From assembly GCA_020650975.1 (NCBI GenBank), contig JAIPMN010013707.1:1-21998 (forward strand): DNA of 21,998 nt, in the 5' to 3' direction. This DNA comes from Apostichopus californicus (taxonomy: Eukaryota; Echinodermata; Holothuroidea; Aspidochirotida; Stichopodidae). A model generated the notes under the pieces. It did no database searches, was not told the DNA's origin, and worked only from the letters and a program-made list of their open reading frames with translations. Shown here in pieces: positions 9,301 through 18,783 of this stretch (position 1 is the first letter of the stretch; the number at the start of each line of letters is the position of its first letter). The translations under genes were made by a program, and so were the position numbers.

Positions 9301-9680
9301 GAAAGAATTCTCACAATTATTATTTATTCATTCGTTTATTTCATAGCAGGAAAGGCTTACAAAGAAGTTTACGAGATGTTAATGGATTATAGACGGGATA
9401 ACTAAAAAGTAGTAATCGCAAGAGGCTTTTTACTAATCGTTTATTCCAAATGCGATCAAATTGCGCGAATCGCGCAATCCCGCGGCTAAATGCGAACCCT
9501 TGGGCCTGCATAATAGATAGTAGTAGTAACAACTGTTTAAGAGCTAAATTGGATAATTATATGGTCTGATCCAATAGAGGTGGAGAGTAAGCATAAGCAG
9601 CGGCGGCAGTGCGATGTTAGTGATGTTAATTATATGAAGTTATATTAGTTATATAAGTTAATGAAAGAAACAAAGCAAAT
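9301..9680 (-). other. Unassigned stretch, possible LINE tail on minus strand
   Basis: Read on the minus strand, a 63-codon open frame (9532-9341) ends in a region finishing gaaataaacgaatgaataaa and taataat, like the simple-repeat tail of a non-LTR element. The peptide has no recognised domain. A palindrome-like ttgcgcgaatcgcgcaa lies at about 9461-9477. This may be a second LINE or SINE fragment, but support is weak. Confidence 0.25.
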
Positions 9681-9717
9681 CTAAATTATTGAGGAAGGTT
9701 TTATACCTTGCAAACAC

Positions 9718-9785
9718 TTTTGTAAACACCTTGTAAACACTTGTAAACACATCAATGTAAACACTTTTACAAGCTCCTCACTCAC
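9718..9785. repeat. Short degenerate repeat of tgtaaacac
   Basis: Five or so spaced occurrences of tgtaaacac, with ttt, ct and atcaa spacers, sit directly before the 39-bp minisatellite. They may be a degenerate edge of the same expansion. Confidence 0.6.
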
Positions 9786-10277
9786 TGCCCTTACAGGGCT
9801 TACCTGCCCTAGTTTACCCTTACCTGCCCTTACAAAGCTTACCTGCCCTAGTTTACCCTTACCTGCCCTTACAAAGCTTACCTGCCCTAGTTTACCCTTA
9901 CCTGCCCTTACAGGGCTTACCTGCCCTAGTTTACCCTTACCTGCCCTTACAAAGCTTACCTGCCTTAGTTTACCCTTACCTGCCCTTACAAAGCTTACCT
10001 GCACTAGTTTACCCATACCTGCCCTTACAAAGCTTACCTGCCCTAGTTTACCCATACCTGCCCTTACAAAGCTTACCTGCCCTAGTTTACCCTTACCTGC
10101 CCTTACAAAGCTTACCTGCCCTAGTTTACCCATACCTGCCCTTACAAAGCTTACCTGCCCTAGTTTACCCTTAACTGCCCTTGCAAACTTACCTGCCCTA
10201 GTTTAGCCTTACGTGCCCTTGCAAAGCTTACCTGCCCTAGTTTACCCTAACCTGCCCTTACAAAGCTTACCTGCCCT
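9786..10277. repeat. 39-bp minisatellite, about 12.5 copies
   Basis: The unit consists of acctgcccttacaaagctt followed by acctgccctagtttaccctt. Each unit has two related halves that share acctgccct. Substitutions include caggg for caaag and catac for cttac. Because 39 is divisible by 3, the minus strand stays open across the first copies and would encode repeats of GKLGQVSFVRAGK; this is a by-product of the period. No start context, signal peptide or downstream domain supports a protein. Confidence 0.9.
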
Positions 10278-11539
10278 ATAGTTAACATCTAAGAAACACA
10301 CAATGTTAGATAAGGAGACCTGAATGACTCACATATCATAACAACTTGATTGCTGAAAGCCTTAAATTGTATTACTTTATTATTGCATTATTATTAAGTT
10401 ATCATCTGTTGGAAATTGCAAACAGCATGGTTTATCTTGCTTCAATTTAGACCATCCAACCAAATCCTGAGTGCATTTAAAGTGTGTGCTGACTTGACAC
10501 ATGGAACAGTGTTTTCCTTATTACACAGGACTCTGCTGTGGCTTGTTTTGAGCTGCATTTGGATTTTTTTATCTTGAGTCTTTCTTTGACAGCAAGACTC
10601 AGAACAGAAATAAACTTTGTCTCAGACATCAGATACTGTTGGGGTAAAGTACACTGCAACAATGCATAACGACACATACGAATGCTTTGTGGCCCTCCAT
10701 GCTGTACATTCAACAAGTAGATGTCTACCTGATGTCTACTGTACTGTAGGTAAATGTCAAGTGATGATTGATTGCATCAGTGCCAATACATAACTCTTAG
10801 CTTCTTCTTGTCACCATCTACAGTATGGGCATTTTCTTATGAAAGCCTATTAATATTATATGGAAAGCTGTGGCAATTATCAAACTATCAATTAATCCTG
10901 CCTGCAGATTATTGATTTGATCCAATGAAAACCCAATGATATTCTTTTGGTATCCTACCTCACTCTATCAAGGCACATCTATTGACATAAATTCATAATG
11001 ATCATGTCCCTCCCAGTGAAGACAAAAAGCCTTGTTTACATTTAAGAACGCAAGGGGATCTGACCCTGCAATGGGATCAAGAAAATCGTCCCACAGTACG
11101 CTCTGGGGTATTAAGGGACCTGACATCTCTAGTTACTTGACCTCGTCACTCTGCATAAATTACTACACACTAAACAGTAAACCTATGCACTTCTAATACA
11201 GATATATGATTCATGAAGCAAATATTTTAATATAATTCAACTCACAAGTTTCATAAATAAGGAATCTATGCGTACACATGTACAGCAATCTGTAGTGTTA
11301 GCCAGTAAGGGAGAACATAATACAGCATAATAATACATAATATCTTTGTAAAGTTTTTCCATATCCTTAGCATGGTTGCTGCAGAAATGTACTTATGGGG
11401 ACATGGGGCCAACCTCATCAATTTGTATGGCACTACAGTACCATTGCAAGGCTTGACATAAGCCTAAAAAACGACACAGCAAATATGCCATTGGTAGGAT
11501 CCAATGGTGAAGGGCATCATGGCAAATTCAAAGGGCGTG
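10278..11539. other. Non-coding stretch
   Basis: No gene is supported. AT-rich single-copy-looking sequence has stops in all frames. At its right end (11505-11549) short agggca-c-tggcaaa phrases occur that resemble phrases near 13101-13183. Confidence 0.5.
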
Positions 11540-11549
11540 GCGGCAAAAT

Positions 11550-11947
11550 AGTGGCGGAGCTAGGGGTATTGGTCAGGAGGGGCGAGAATGGTCTGTAGGG
11601 GCGCTTCTCTATATACGGCTCTGGACACTATCTAAGCGGAGCGCCACCATAGGTTGGCGCGTAGCGTACAGAAAATTTTTGAGTCAAGATACTCCCTAGA
11701 TCGCCGGAAAAGACCCTTTCCGGGCCTGGCTAATTTGCAGATAAACGAAGAATAAATAGGTGTCATCGCCAAATTACACCAACAAAATGTGACAAATGTC
11801 AATAAGTAGATGAGAGCGCGATAAAAAAGTCAATAATCGCGAATAAGTAAAAAGTGGTAAAGAGCTGAAAAGGGCGCCAGCGGTCCATTTGAGTCCGTCA
11901 GGGGGGGCATCCGCATCCGCCCCTGACTGTATGGACGCTCCGCCACT
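11550..11947. mobile_element. 398-bp MITE with perfect 11-bp ends and 10-bp target duplication
   Basis: The element begins AGTGGCGGAGC and ends with its exact complement GCTCCGCCACT. It is flanked by GCGGCAAAAT on both sides (11540-11549 and 11948-11957). The interior is GC-richer than its surroundings and contains TACGGCTCTG and a CAGGGG...CCGCCCCTG block near the right end. No transposase is encoded. A 10-bp duplication fits Mutator-like elements (usually 9-11 bp). If the true duplication is the inner 8 bp GGCAAAAT, a hAT-type origin is possible, but the ends would then be asymmetric. Confidence 0.85.
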
Positions 11948-11957
11948 GCGGCAAAAT

Positions 11958-13090
11958 GAATCTAAGGGAAGGGCACGGACAGCATTTTTCGTATACGCAG
12001 TACTACCTCATTTGAGGAGCAGTAAAAGTGTCTAATCAGAACATTTCACTATGGATACAGTAAATAGACAAGAATCAGACTACAAACTGTTATTTTTCCA
12101 GCACGAAAGTTAAATTTACAGCTATATGTACAGTTGAGTGATTCATTTTGCAAAAAATCATGGCAGCGAATTACAACAAGCTTTCTCAAAACTCCTGAAT
12201 TTGTTGTATATTTTGCAAATTATGACAGACGGCATGTAGAAAATGCCCTGGTGAAAAAAATGTAGGTGTTCAGCCACCCTTAGTGTGTTGGTATTCTGAC
12301 ACAAAACAAATTTTTTTCTTCACATTTTTGTGGTGACGAACCTAATATACTTCTATTGTTGTTAGTGTATGGGCAGTATGGCACAGTGAAGCCTATACCC
12401 GATTCGGCAGTTCCATGCTTTGTCGGCAAACATGTTTCTACCAAATTCCAGATAATCGTGCATTGTGATTTGATTTTGTTCATATAAGCTCTAAATGGGT
12501 CTTTTGTCATTACCTGATGGATTTTAATAGCATAAACTCAGAATAAAGTGCATACAAAAGTTCAGACAGGGATTTCCATATGTTTGTTAGTGCTAGTCTA
12601 CTTGGTCTGCTAGTACTATACTTGACTGTTTAGGGCTTGCCTGAGCATAACCAAGGATATGGATGTTCAACAAACTTTTTAATTGGTTTAGAAATGAATA
12701 TTTAACTCAACATGTTTATGAATGAGCCATTAAAACACATTATGCACTGCATAAGCTCTACCCTTTCCCTGTGATAAATGGTAATATTAATTTTAAATGA
12801 TGTTTTTGCTGTATGTTTACAAATGGAGGGAATGCTCTGTGAAGTTTGTGAACAACCTCCGTACAGAGCCAGTTGGATTTTACTGCATGAATTCCCTCGC
12901 ATACAGTTAACTAATTGGAGAAGTCGCATTGATTTAATATTAGTGTGAAAGCAAAAAGATTGTCGAGGAGCAAGGTTCTGCAAAGGACGAATCAAACAAA
13001 CTCTCCCATGATTGTTGGGTTACTCTATAGTGTAACTAAGTGTACTACTCGGAATGTACAGCACTGTACGATGAACGGGGCATGGACAAC
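11958..13090. other. Non-coding stretch
   Basis: No supported gene. A 76-codon ATG-started frame on the minus strand (12510-12280) is open, but it has no domain, no partner exon and ordinary composition, so I do not call it. The rest is AT-rich with stops in all frames. Confidence 0.45.
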
Positions 13091-13100
13091 AAAACATAAA

Positions 13101-13183
13101 GGGCATGACAGCAACTGTTGTCGTGGGCCGGGTGTAGTTTCAGGGCCACCGCGGCAAACATGGAGGGCACGATGGATTTTTGC
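13101..13183 (+). repeat. Degenerate gggca-c-gcaa motif cluster
   Basis: Three loosely related phrases, gggcatgacagcaa, agggccaccgcggcaaa and gagggcacgatggattttt, occur in 83 bases. Similar phrases flank the MITE at 11550 (gggcatcatggcaaa, agggcgtggcggcaaaa and agggcacggacagc). The two sites may be remnants of one dispersed repeat. Confidence 0.4.
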
Positions 13184-13990
13184 TGTCAGTGTCGTCAGTT
13201 ATGTCAGGACCTGCAGTTCTGAAGTAACCTAAGTGCCTGAGCATCATCAAAGTGCTTGAGTGTGGGAAGGATTGCAATTAGCACATTCTTCACTCAAAAA
13301 CTGCAGAGTAACTAATACACAAATGATATATAACACCACTGTATGTGCATGCCCAATATCATGTGCTGCACCATTCAATTACAATCGTGCTTGGTAGAAA
13401 TACACACTCTTACAACAACAATAGCAATATTTATGCTTCTCATTCTCCACAGGGCAGGGCATCTAGCGTGAGGAAAGGTCCATAAATTTGCTCACAGGTA
13501 CCCATTTGCTAATTTTGGTCGGTCCCCCAGATACTCGTTCATTACGCATTCAACCAAAACCCAACTTGGCCTATACTATAGGAGCATACATACACCTAAG
13601 GTTACTATGTACAGTATATATGCTATGCAGGCCTGTAGTCACATATGGTAATAATGTAAACAACATGTGAACTGATTTATACGACAAGGCTGCATATATT
13701 TACCACTTATATCCTAAAGTCACTTTCAAATGAACACATGCAATGTTTATCCCCAGTGCTTTTTTAGTGATGTTACTACTGTTAGTGATGTGAGGAGATA
13801 CATTCGATATGGCATTTTTGGTTCCTTGATGGAAGCAAAGTAACCTATGTAGTCAGGTTGGAGTGTGTTTGGCAGTAGTGATGGATATATGTCATACTTG
13901 CTATGTAGATGTACTATAGTGAGAAGGTGTGCCCTATTGTTTTTGGTGTGGATTCGAATATTAATGAGGTTATGGGGTCAAATGTAAAAA
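13184..13990. other. Non-coding stretch
   Basis: Nothing recognisable: no open exon-like segment with splice signals, no repeat unit, no RNA gene. Confidence 0.5.
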
Positions 13991-14375
13991 TCTTTACATT
14001 GCAATAACTCCACAACGTTAAGTCAGATTGTAAACAAACTACGCATACACATGTTGGTTAATAGCTCTGGTACATGTAGGTCTAATTTATTTGGGACCAT
14101 CTGGGCCTAAAATATTTCCAGGTCCATTTTTTAGCTGGTTGGGCCATTTTTGTCACCTCAAGTGCATTTTGGGACACATTCTTTGGGCCCACAGTCCACA
14201 TTTTCTTTACATTGCAAGAACTCCACAACCGTAAGTAGGATTTTAGCCAAGCTTGGTATATAATAGTTGGTTAATAGAGCTCTGGTACATTTAGACCTAA
14301 CTATTTTCGGAACATCTTGGCCCACTAAAAATTCTGGGGCCTTCTTTTGGCCGGGTGGGCACAAATTTTGTTAGC
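13991..14375. repeat. ~213-bp dispersed repeat, two tandem copies
   Basis: Copies start at about 13991 and 14204 with tctttacattgca. They continue with aactccacaac, ttggttaatag, ctctggtacat, taggtctaa-type and gggaccatctgggcc-type phrases, then a ggttgggc block. Another copy lies at about 16630-16917, and a short piece at 15661-15720. The unit is non-coding and of unknown class. Confidence 0.7.
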
Positions 14376-14756
14376 TCAACCCTCTAATGTGGGTAGAGCT
14401 TATGTGATACTGTAGCTGGGAATATGTCTGTCTCCTTTTAAAAAGCCTACTTCTACAATTGCTGGCTGGAATGGCAATACAGGTTGTTAATGAATATATG
14501 ATTGCATAAAGGGAAGTGGTAATTTTTTGCAATTTTAATTACTTTTCAGTATCTTAACATTCTTTTAAGAGTTTTCACTTCTTTGATAATGTGGATATAG
14601 GATATGGTAGTGAGCTTTATCTGGAGGAAGAAAGCTTATCAGGGTGCGGAACAGCCGAAAGTCATAAGTCCTTGCATATCAGAAAGCAGATTCTTCCTAT
14701 GCTAATTAGCTAACTTCCCATGTGTGTCAATTGTCCTAAAGGTGTATCACTCTTAC
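14376..14756. other. Intron of the Myb/SANT-like gene and AT-rich DNA
   Basis: On the minus strand this follows the donor GTAAGA at 14756-14751. I could not find the next exon here; it may lie further left or have been lost. Confidence 0.35.
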
Positions 14757-15010
14757 CTTTGAAAAGCATGTCTTTTGGCTCAACTCCACTTTCTTGTAGT
14801 CTCTTTTTAAATTATGAAGTTGATTTTTTACTTCCTTTAATAACCTTGTATATCCTGCACTACAAAGTTTCTCACAAATTTCTTTGAACGCCCAAGAACT
14901 CCGGGAAGTTCCGTCCACCTTTTTAAGAATCTCTTTGCTTCCCCATATGTCAATGAGAAATCCTAGTTCTTGTCGGACCACAGTTTTCCTCCGACATTTT
15001 TCGCAGCCAT
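14757..15010 (-). pseudogene. Myb/SANT-like (trihelix) DNA-binding domain, first exon with frameshift
   Basis: The main frame carries LGFLIDIWGSKEILKKVDG, then WAFKEICEKL and GYTRLLKEVKNQLHNLKRDY. This matches the Myb/SANT-like (trihelix) domain, whose three helices bind DNA and whose third helix ends G[YF].R...Q...K..NLK..Y. It is found in host regulators and in Harbinger-type transposon accessory proteins. The exon ends at a perfect donor, AAAG-GTAAGAG, in phase 0. The only good ATG (15010, aacATGG context) is in another frame. That frame encodes the expected first-helix tryptophan (LWSDK) but stops at TAG 14965-14963. Domain homology resumes one base out of register at about 14969, so a single base seems to have been lost near 14969-14972. 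This could be a real disablement or a sequence error. Confidence 0.65.
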
Positions 15011-15020
15011 GTTGTTTCAA

Positions 15021-15955
15021 CAGTCCATAGTATCAGTGTATGCCCAATATTTGCTGTGTACTTACTTCAATGTACCTATGTACTGTGAGTAGCTTACTAG
15101 TGGTAGTACAATTCTTGGGAATCTACGTAATACTGTATAAAAGGCCTACACCAATTTCGCGCGTTAACTGTGGTTAAAGAAAGGATGCTACGTCATAGTA
15201 CCGTCATTGGTCACCGTGATCTCGGGTCACCTTGATCCACCGAGCTTTCATACACAGCATTTTGAGTAACTGCTACAGATCTGATTTACCCCAATCGGTG
15301 GATCAACATCTCAAGATCTGATGACCCAGGAAGCGTTCCTACACAGAAGTTGATTAAGAGTGGTTGATCGGACCTGGATCTCATCAACTGTTTGAGATCA
15401 AGTGGGATCCTCAATTCTATGAGTAATTTGCTAGAACTACTTTCAGGGCAAAACTTGCTAGTGATCAGTGTAACCTGATTCTCTTGTGTTGTTCCGCTAC
15501 CAGTGCTTTACCACATTGGCCATGGTGCTGTATGCATAGTTTAGTAATTAAACAGTGCATACATACAACACTGTACTACAGACTCATAGCAGTCCTGCAC
15601 TGAATTGGTTTTCCTTTCACAGATGATCGGTTGAGCCACTACAGCATTGCTGCTCTAGTTTCCACCTCAAATGGAGTTTAGGACTATTTTGGTGCCACAC
15701 ATTCTTTACATTGCACTAACTCTTGTTATGGAATGGCAACAGAAAAGCATGCAAATAAGTGACGTAGCAAGGTAGAAAATATATGAAAAGATAGCATCGT
15801 TTAATTTCGATCAATATAATTCTCATTCAATCACCTTCTTTTAAATACTAATCTGTACTCTTCTAAATGTGAGTGTAAAATTAATTGCTGTAATTACTTA
15901 AAACAGTTCTATATGCTTAGGTACAGGATATTTGATTATAATTAAAAGTACCTTA
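15021..15955. other. Intergenic stretch with GATC-rich segment
   Basis: No exon was found. A TATA-like tataaaagg lies at 15136-15144 on the plus strand, pointing away from the Myb/SANT exon. From 15218 to 15415 there are about nine GATC sites and an inverted pair, ttgatccaccg (15233) and cggtggatcaa (15296). A short piece of the 213-bp repeat sits at 15661-15720. On the minus strand an ATTAAA at 15805-15800 could serve as poly(A) signal for the gene ending at 15956. Confidence 0.45.
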
Positions 15956-16133
15956 CTAAGTACCAGGGTGGGGATTGGTCTGCAGATCTTCTGGTAGTTC
16001 CTTGCGAAGACTAGAGATCCTTGTGAGATGAGTTTCAACAAATGTTAACTTCTGTTCCAACCGATGCTGGCGAACCACAATCAGCATGTCAAATAGTTGT
16101 TGAATATATGAATAGGTGTCGTGTCTATTAACA
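15956..16133 (-). CDS. Unrecognised gene, terminal exon (coiled-coil C-terminus)
   Basis: The acceptor tctactgctgtctag precedes 58 codons ending in TAG at 15958-15956. The exon opens in the middle of a codon (one base completes it), matching the 3' end of the exon at 16224-16348. The peptide includes TYSYIQQLFDMLIVVRQHRL and ends KELPEDLQTNPHPGT. L, L, V, L, I and L fall at 3-4 spacing over the segment RLEQKLTFVETHLTRISSL, as in a coiled coil. Codon use and the conserved-looking helical character argue for a real exon. I do not recognise the family. It has no signal peptide or membrane segment in the visible part. Confidence 0.6.
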
Positions 16134-16223
16134 CTAGACAGCAGTAGATATCATGCTTATGCTGAACAACTAGGCCTTAATATAATATCATGACAACAGA
16201 ACAAAAAGGCTATCTTAGTATAC

Positions 16224-16348
16224 AAGACTTTTGAGTATAGGAAAGCAACAAGACAGTATTCTGGAGATGATGTTAATGTCTCTCTTGCTTCAGTGAAAGA
16301 TCCAAGCATGTATACCAGTTCAGCTTTGTTCCGGATTTTTCTGGCATA
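16224..16348 (-). CDS. Unrecognised gene, internal exon
   Basis: This 125-bp exon encodes 41 residues starting YARKIRNKAELVYMLGSFTE and continuing to EYCLVAFLYSKV. The acceptor is at ttgttcaacatgag (phase 0) and the donor is GTATAC after TT (phase 2). It joins the terminal exon in frame: TT plus T gives F, then VNRHDTYSY. The residue pattern (amphipathic helices, no stops, no low complexity) is typical of globular helical protein. The acceptor lacks a strong pyrimidine run; an alternative at tatgccag would break the phase match with the exon upstream. Confidence 0.55.
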
Positions 16349-16629
16349 CTCATGTTGAACAATTTATAGAAATTAAACACACATTCTAGTTGTTTCTTGC
16401 ATCTCCACAGTAGTTACACACCAATATAACGTGCAGTGGAAGTTGTAGACAGTTGGGGACGATTTCGGTAAAGTTCTTTGAAACCCCAATAAGACAAAAC
16501 TATAATACTCTAGAAATTTGTGGCTTGTTCAAACAAATACATAATATTTATTGTATCCTAACACTCCCCAACCAAATAACTGGTATATGTAGGCCATCAA
16601 AATCAAAATTTGAGGCCCAATTTTTGGCA

Positions 16630-16917
16630 AGACGGGCCCAGATTTTATTTCCACCTCAAATGCATGTTGGGACACATTCTTTTGGCACACACTTAATGGG
16701 ACCATTTGGGCCCACACTTTTGGGGGTTCAATTTTTGAGCCACTTTGTCTGGGCCAGATATATTTGGGACCATGTAGGTGCAAAATTTTATCAGCCCCAA
16801 TTTCTTTGTGAGGGACCAAATTTTTAAAATTGCAATAACTCCACAACCTTAAATCAGATTATATACAAACTTGTAATGTCATTGTTGGTTAATAGCTGGT
16901 ACATAAATTTGGGCATA
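16630..16917. repeat. Dispersed 213-bp repeat, third copy
   Basis: The first part carries ccacctcaaatgca, gttgggacacattctttt and gggaccatttgggccc. The second carries attgcaataactccacaac, ttggttaatagctgg and tacat. The order matches the junction between the tandem copies at 13991-14375. The copy lies in the intron between the exons at 16224-16348 and 17226-17293. Frames open across it on both strands are not genes. Confidence 0.65.
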
Positions 16918-17225
16918 AATATTATGATATTGTTTGGTGACATACAATTTAACACTTTTCTATTCCCCAAAGCAAGGAACCATAGTGCCTGTTGGGCTCT
17001 TGTTAAGACTTTGGTACTGCATTTTATGCCATTAATGGGAATTTCCAATATGCTTTCAGTATCACCTAGTATGAGATAACAAATATTGCCAAGGTTTACA
17101 TAAATTATTATGCTAATAAAATAACTTCAGCTCCATTTAATGAACTGGTTATGTGTAAACATACCTAGATACACACAATGTTAAGCCTCAGAATCTACAC
17201 TGTAGCTGTGAAGCATGAGACATAC

Positions 17226-17293
17226 AGCATCTTTGAACTTAAGCAAGATCTGGTCCCTTAATGAGTTGTAATTGCAAGTGACGCCAGAAATTC
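17226..17293 (-). CDS. Unrecognised gene, upstream exon
   Basis: This 68-bp exon lies between the acceptor ttgattttattcaaag and the strong donor GTATGT. It contributes two bases plus 22 codons, reading ISGVTCNYNSLRDQILLKFK then DA, and ends in phase 0. The next exon starts in phase 0, giving LLKFKDA-YARKIRNK, a continuous helical sequence. The support is the phase agreement and donor consensus; the family is not known. Beyond the donor the frame stays open for 15 more codons before TAA, so an unspliced C-terminus is an alternative. Upstream exons would lie to the right, towards or across the plus-strand EGF gene. Confidence 0.45.
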
Positions 17294-17997
17294 CTTTGAA
17301 TAAAATCAACAGCATAAACCATTTATATTAACGTTTGCTTTATTATGGTAAGTATTAATGGACCTAATGTATTGAACACAAATTGTGTAAGGACTAGTAT
17401 ACACTTTCACATTAAAACGCTCTTAAATCAATTACAAGGTCAAATAATGAAAACATCAACCAATCTATAAATTTCTACAAATGATGGAGAACTTACCACT
17501 TACTGCAGTTTATAATGGACTGTACCACGGGTCAGCAAAGTGCAGCTTCAAGGCTTTCAAAGTCTCTATACTTCAGCCTGTGCAATATAAGGCCAACATA
17601 AAATATATAGTCTACACTTTGGGTTGTTATTTTAAAGGGTCTACTTGTGCTAGGCTATTTTAACATACTGTAACAGATGGACAATACCTATGTAGGAATG
17701 TTGATCTTTTATTTCCCTTGTTTGTACTGAAGAGTACATCAGTCCTTAATTGTGAACTAAGTTTCATTTCAGCCCAGCAGATCAATTTAGTGTCAATTAA
17801 TCTCTGGACACCTAAAACACTATGTATATTTATTTATATATTGTATCAAGCACACCCAAGTTTCAGAGAATTGTCAGAGAGTCGGTCAATCTGTTTCTGA
17901 TTCCATTAAAAGATAAGATAATATTTTGTCACATAAACCAGCTATCATAAATGTGTCTTGACCAGTGATTTTTACTGGATTATATTTTTCTTGACAG
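17294..17997. other. Intronic/intergenic stretch between opposite-strand genes
   Basis: It contains a near-perfect minus-strand donor (AGTG-GTAAGT, boundary at 17497) next to a candidate exon 17565-17497 that carries an in-frame TAA (see findings). On the plus strand it contains an acceptor-like gtttcatttcag at 17761-17772. Otherwise AT-rich DNA. Confidence 0.4.
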
Positions 17998-18102
17998 TTG
18001 ACTGCAGTAACTATCCTTGCTTCAATGGAGGTACTTGTATTCCTGGGCCTCCAGACATGTGCAGTTGTCCATCAGGATTCGTTCAGCCATTTTGTACAGC
18101 AA
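17998..18102 (+). CDS. EGF-like domain exon 1
   Basis: The acceptor tatatttttcttgacag is followed by a 105-bp exon ending at the donor GTATGT; both boundaries are phase 1, as in classic shuffled EGF exons. It encodes one EGF-like domain, DCSNYPCFNGGTC followed by IPGPPDMCSCPSGFVQPFC. The six cysteines are spaced C-x4-C-x5-C-x7-C-x-C-x8-C, the standard 1-3, 2-4, 5-6 disulfide pattern. The GG before Cys3 and the GF before Cys6 fit the family. The domain is extracellular. Calcium-binding residues (D-x-D/N-E at the start) are not evident. It belongs to a larger secreted or membrane multidomain protein whose identity cannot be told from EGF repeats alone. Confidence 0.85.
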
Positions 18103-18783
18103 GTATGTACTGACATTCTAAAATGTTATCATATCTTACATCATCTGTATTTTGCTTTATGTTCCTTTTTGATGTCATTATACAATGTATGGTATTTTCT
18201 GTTTAAAATTAACATTTTGAATATTACTTGTGCTGTTTATCCTCATTGATCATCACACATTTATGTATTATTACCTTCGACATAAGGCCCTAGTACTAGA
18301 AGCTGGATAGGTAACACAAGAGGTATGTACTGACGACATACTTTTATCAGCCTTCTGTAACACATTTTACATAATCTCTGTCATGCTTTATGTTTTCTCC
18401 TGATGTTGTTATTAAAGGTTATTGTGTATTTTCAGTTTAAACTGAACATATTTTTATGTTTATTCTGAAAATATTTAAAGTGAAGGAAAAGTTTGCAGTT
18501 TACTCTGTTTTCTTTAACATTTTGTGTAGGAAATTTAATGGTGTATCCTTTGCAATCAGGATAATTAGCAAAATGTACGAATATTTGACCATCTCTACTC
18601 AAATATTTGTAATGTCTGCATCAACAGAAACAGTCTAAGTTTGCTCCAATCATCCAAATAATTCACTCACAAGCTTTGTAACAAAACCATTTCAACAATT
18701 GATATCACATTGAAATATATTTTCTTTATTACCTTGGATGTGTTTCTCATCATATGTTTCCTTTCTTTGTCATTATTTACTAG
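18103..18783 (+). other. Intron between EGF exons
   Basis: This 681-bp phase 1 intron runs from GTATGT to tttactag. Its first ~135 bases are repeated in diverged form at about 18325-18460 (see findings). Confidence 0.75.

Noticed and set aside
9681-10133. 150-codon minus-strand repeat protein
   Set aside because: The 39-bp minisatellite period is divisible by three; no signal, domain or splice evidence.
9786-10277. CRISPR-like array
   Set aside because: Units are contiguous without unique spacers, and the context is eukaryotic.
12280-12510. 76-codon minus-strand frame with ATG
   Set aside because: Reasonable composition but no domain, no partner exon and no promoter; not enough to call a gene.
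12945-13232. 95-codon plus-strand frame
   Set aside because: It crosses degenerate repeat phrases and has no recognised domain.
15136-15144. TATA box tataaaagg as promoter
   Set aside because: It points right, with no plus-strand exon found downstream until the EGF exons nearly 3 kb away, and it is on the wrong strand for the Myb/SANT exon.
16453-16846. Open frames on both strands of about 105-124 codons
   Set aside because: They lie on the dispersed 213-bp repeat; the same phrases elsewhere are not open.
17773-17823. Possible 51-bp phase 1-1 exon upstream of the EGF exons
   Set aside because: The acceptor is good and the phase fits, but the peptide has no family features and the donor GTATAT is weak.
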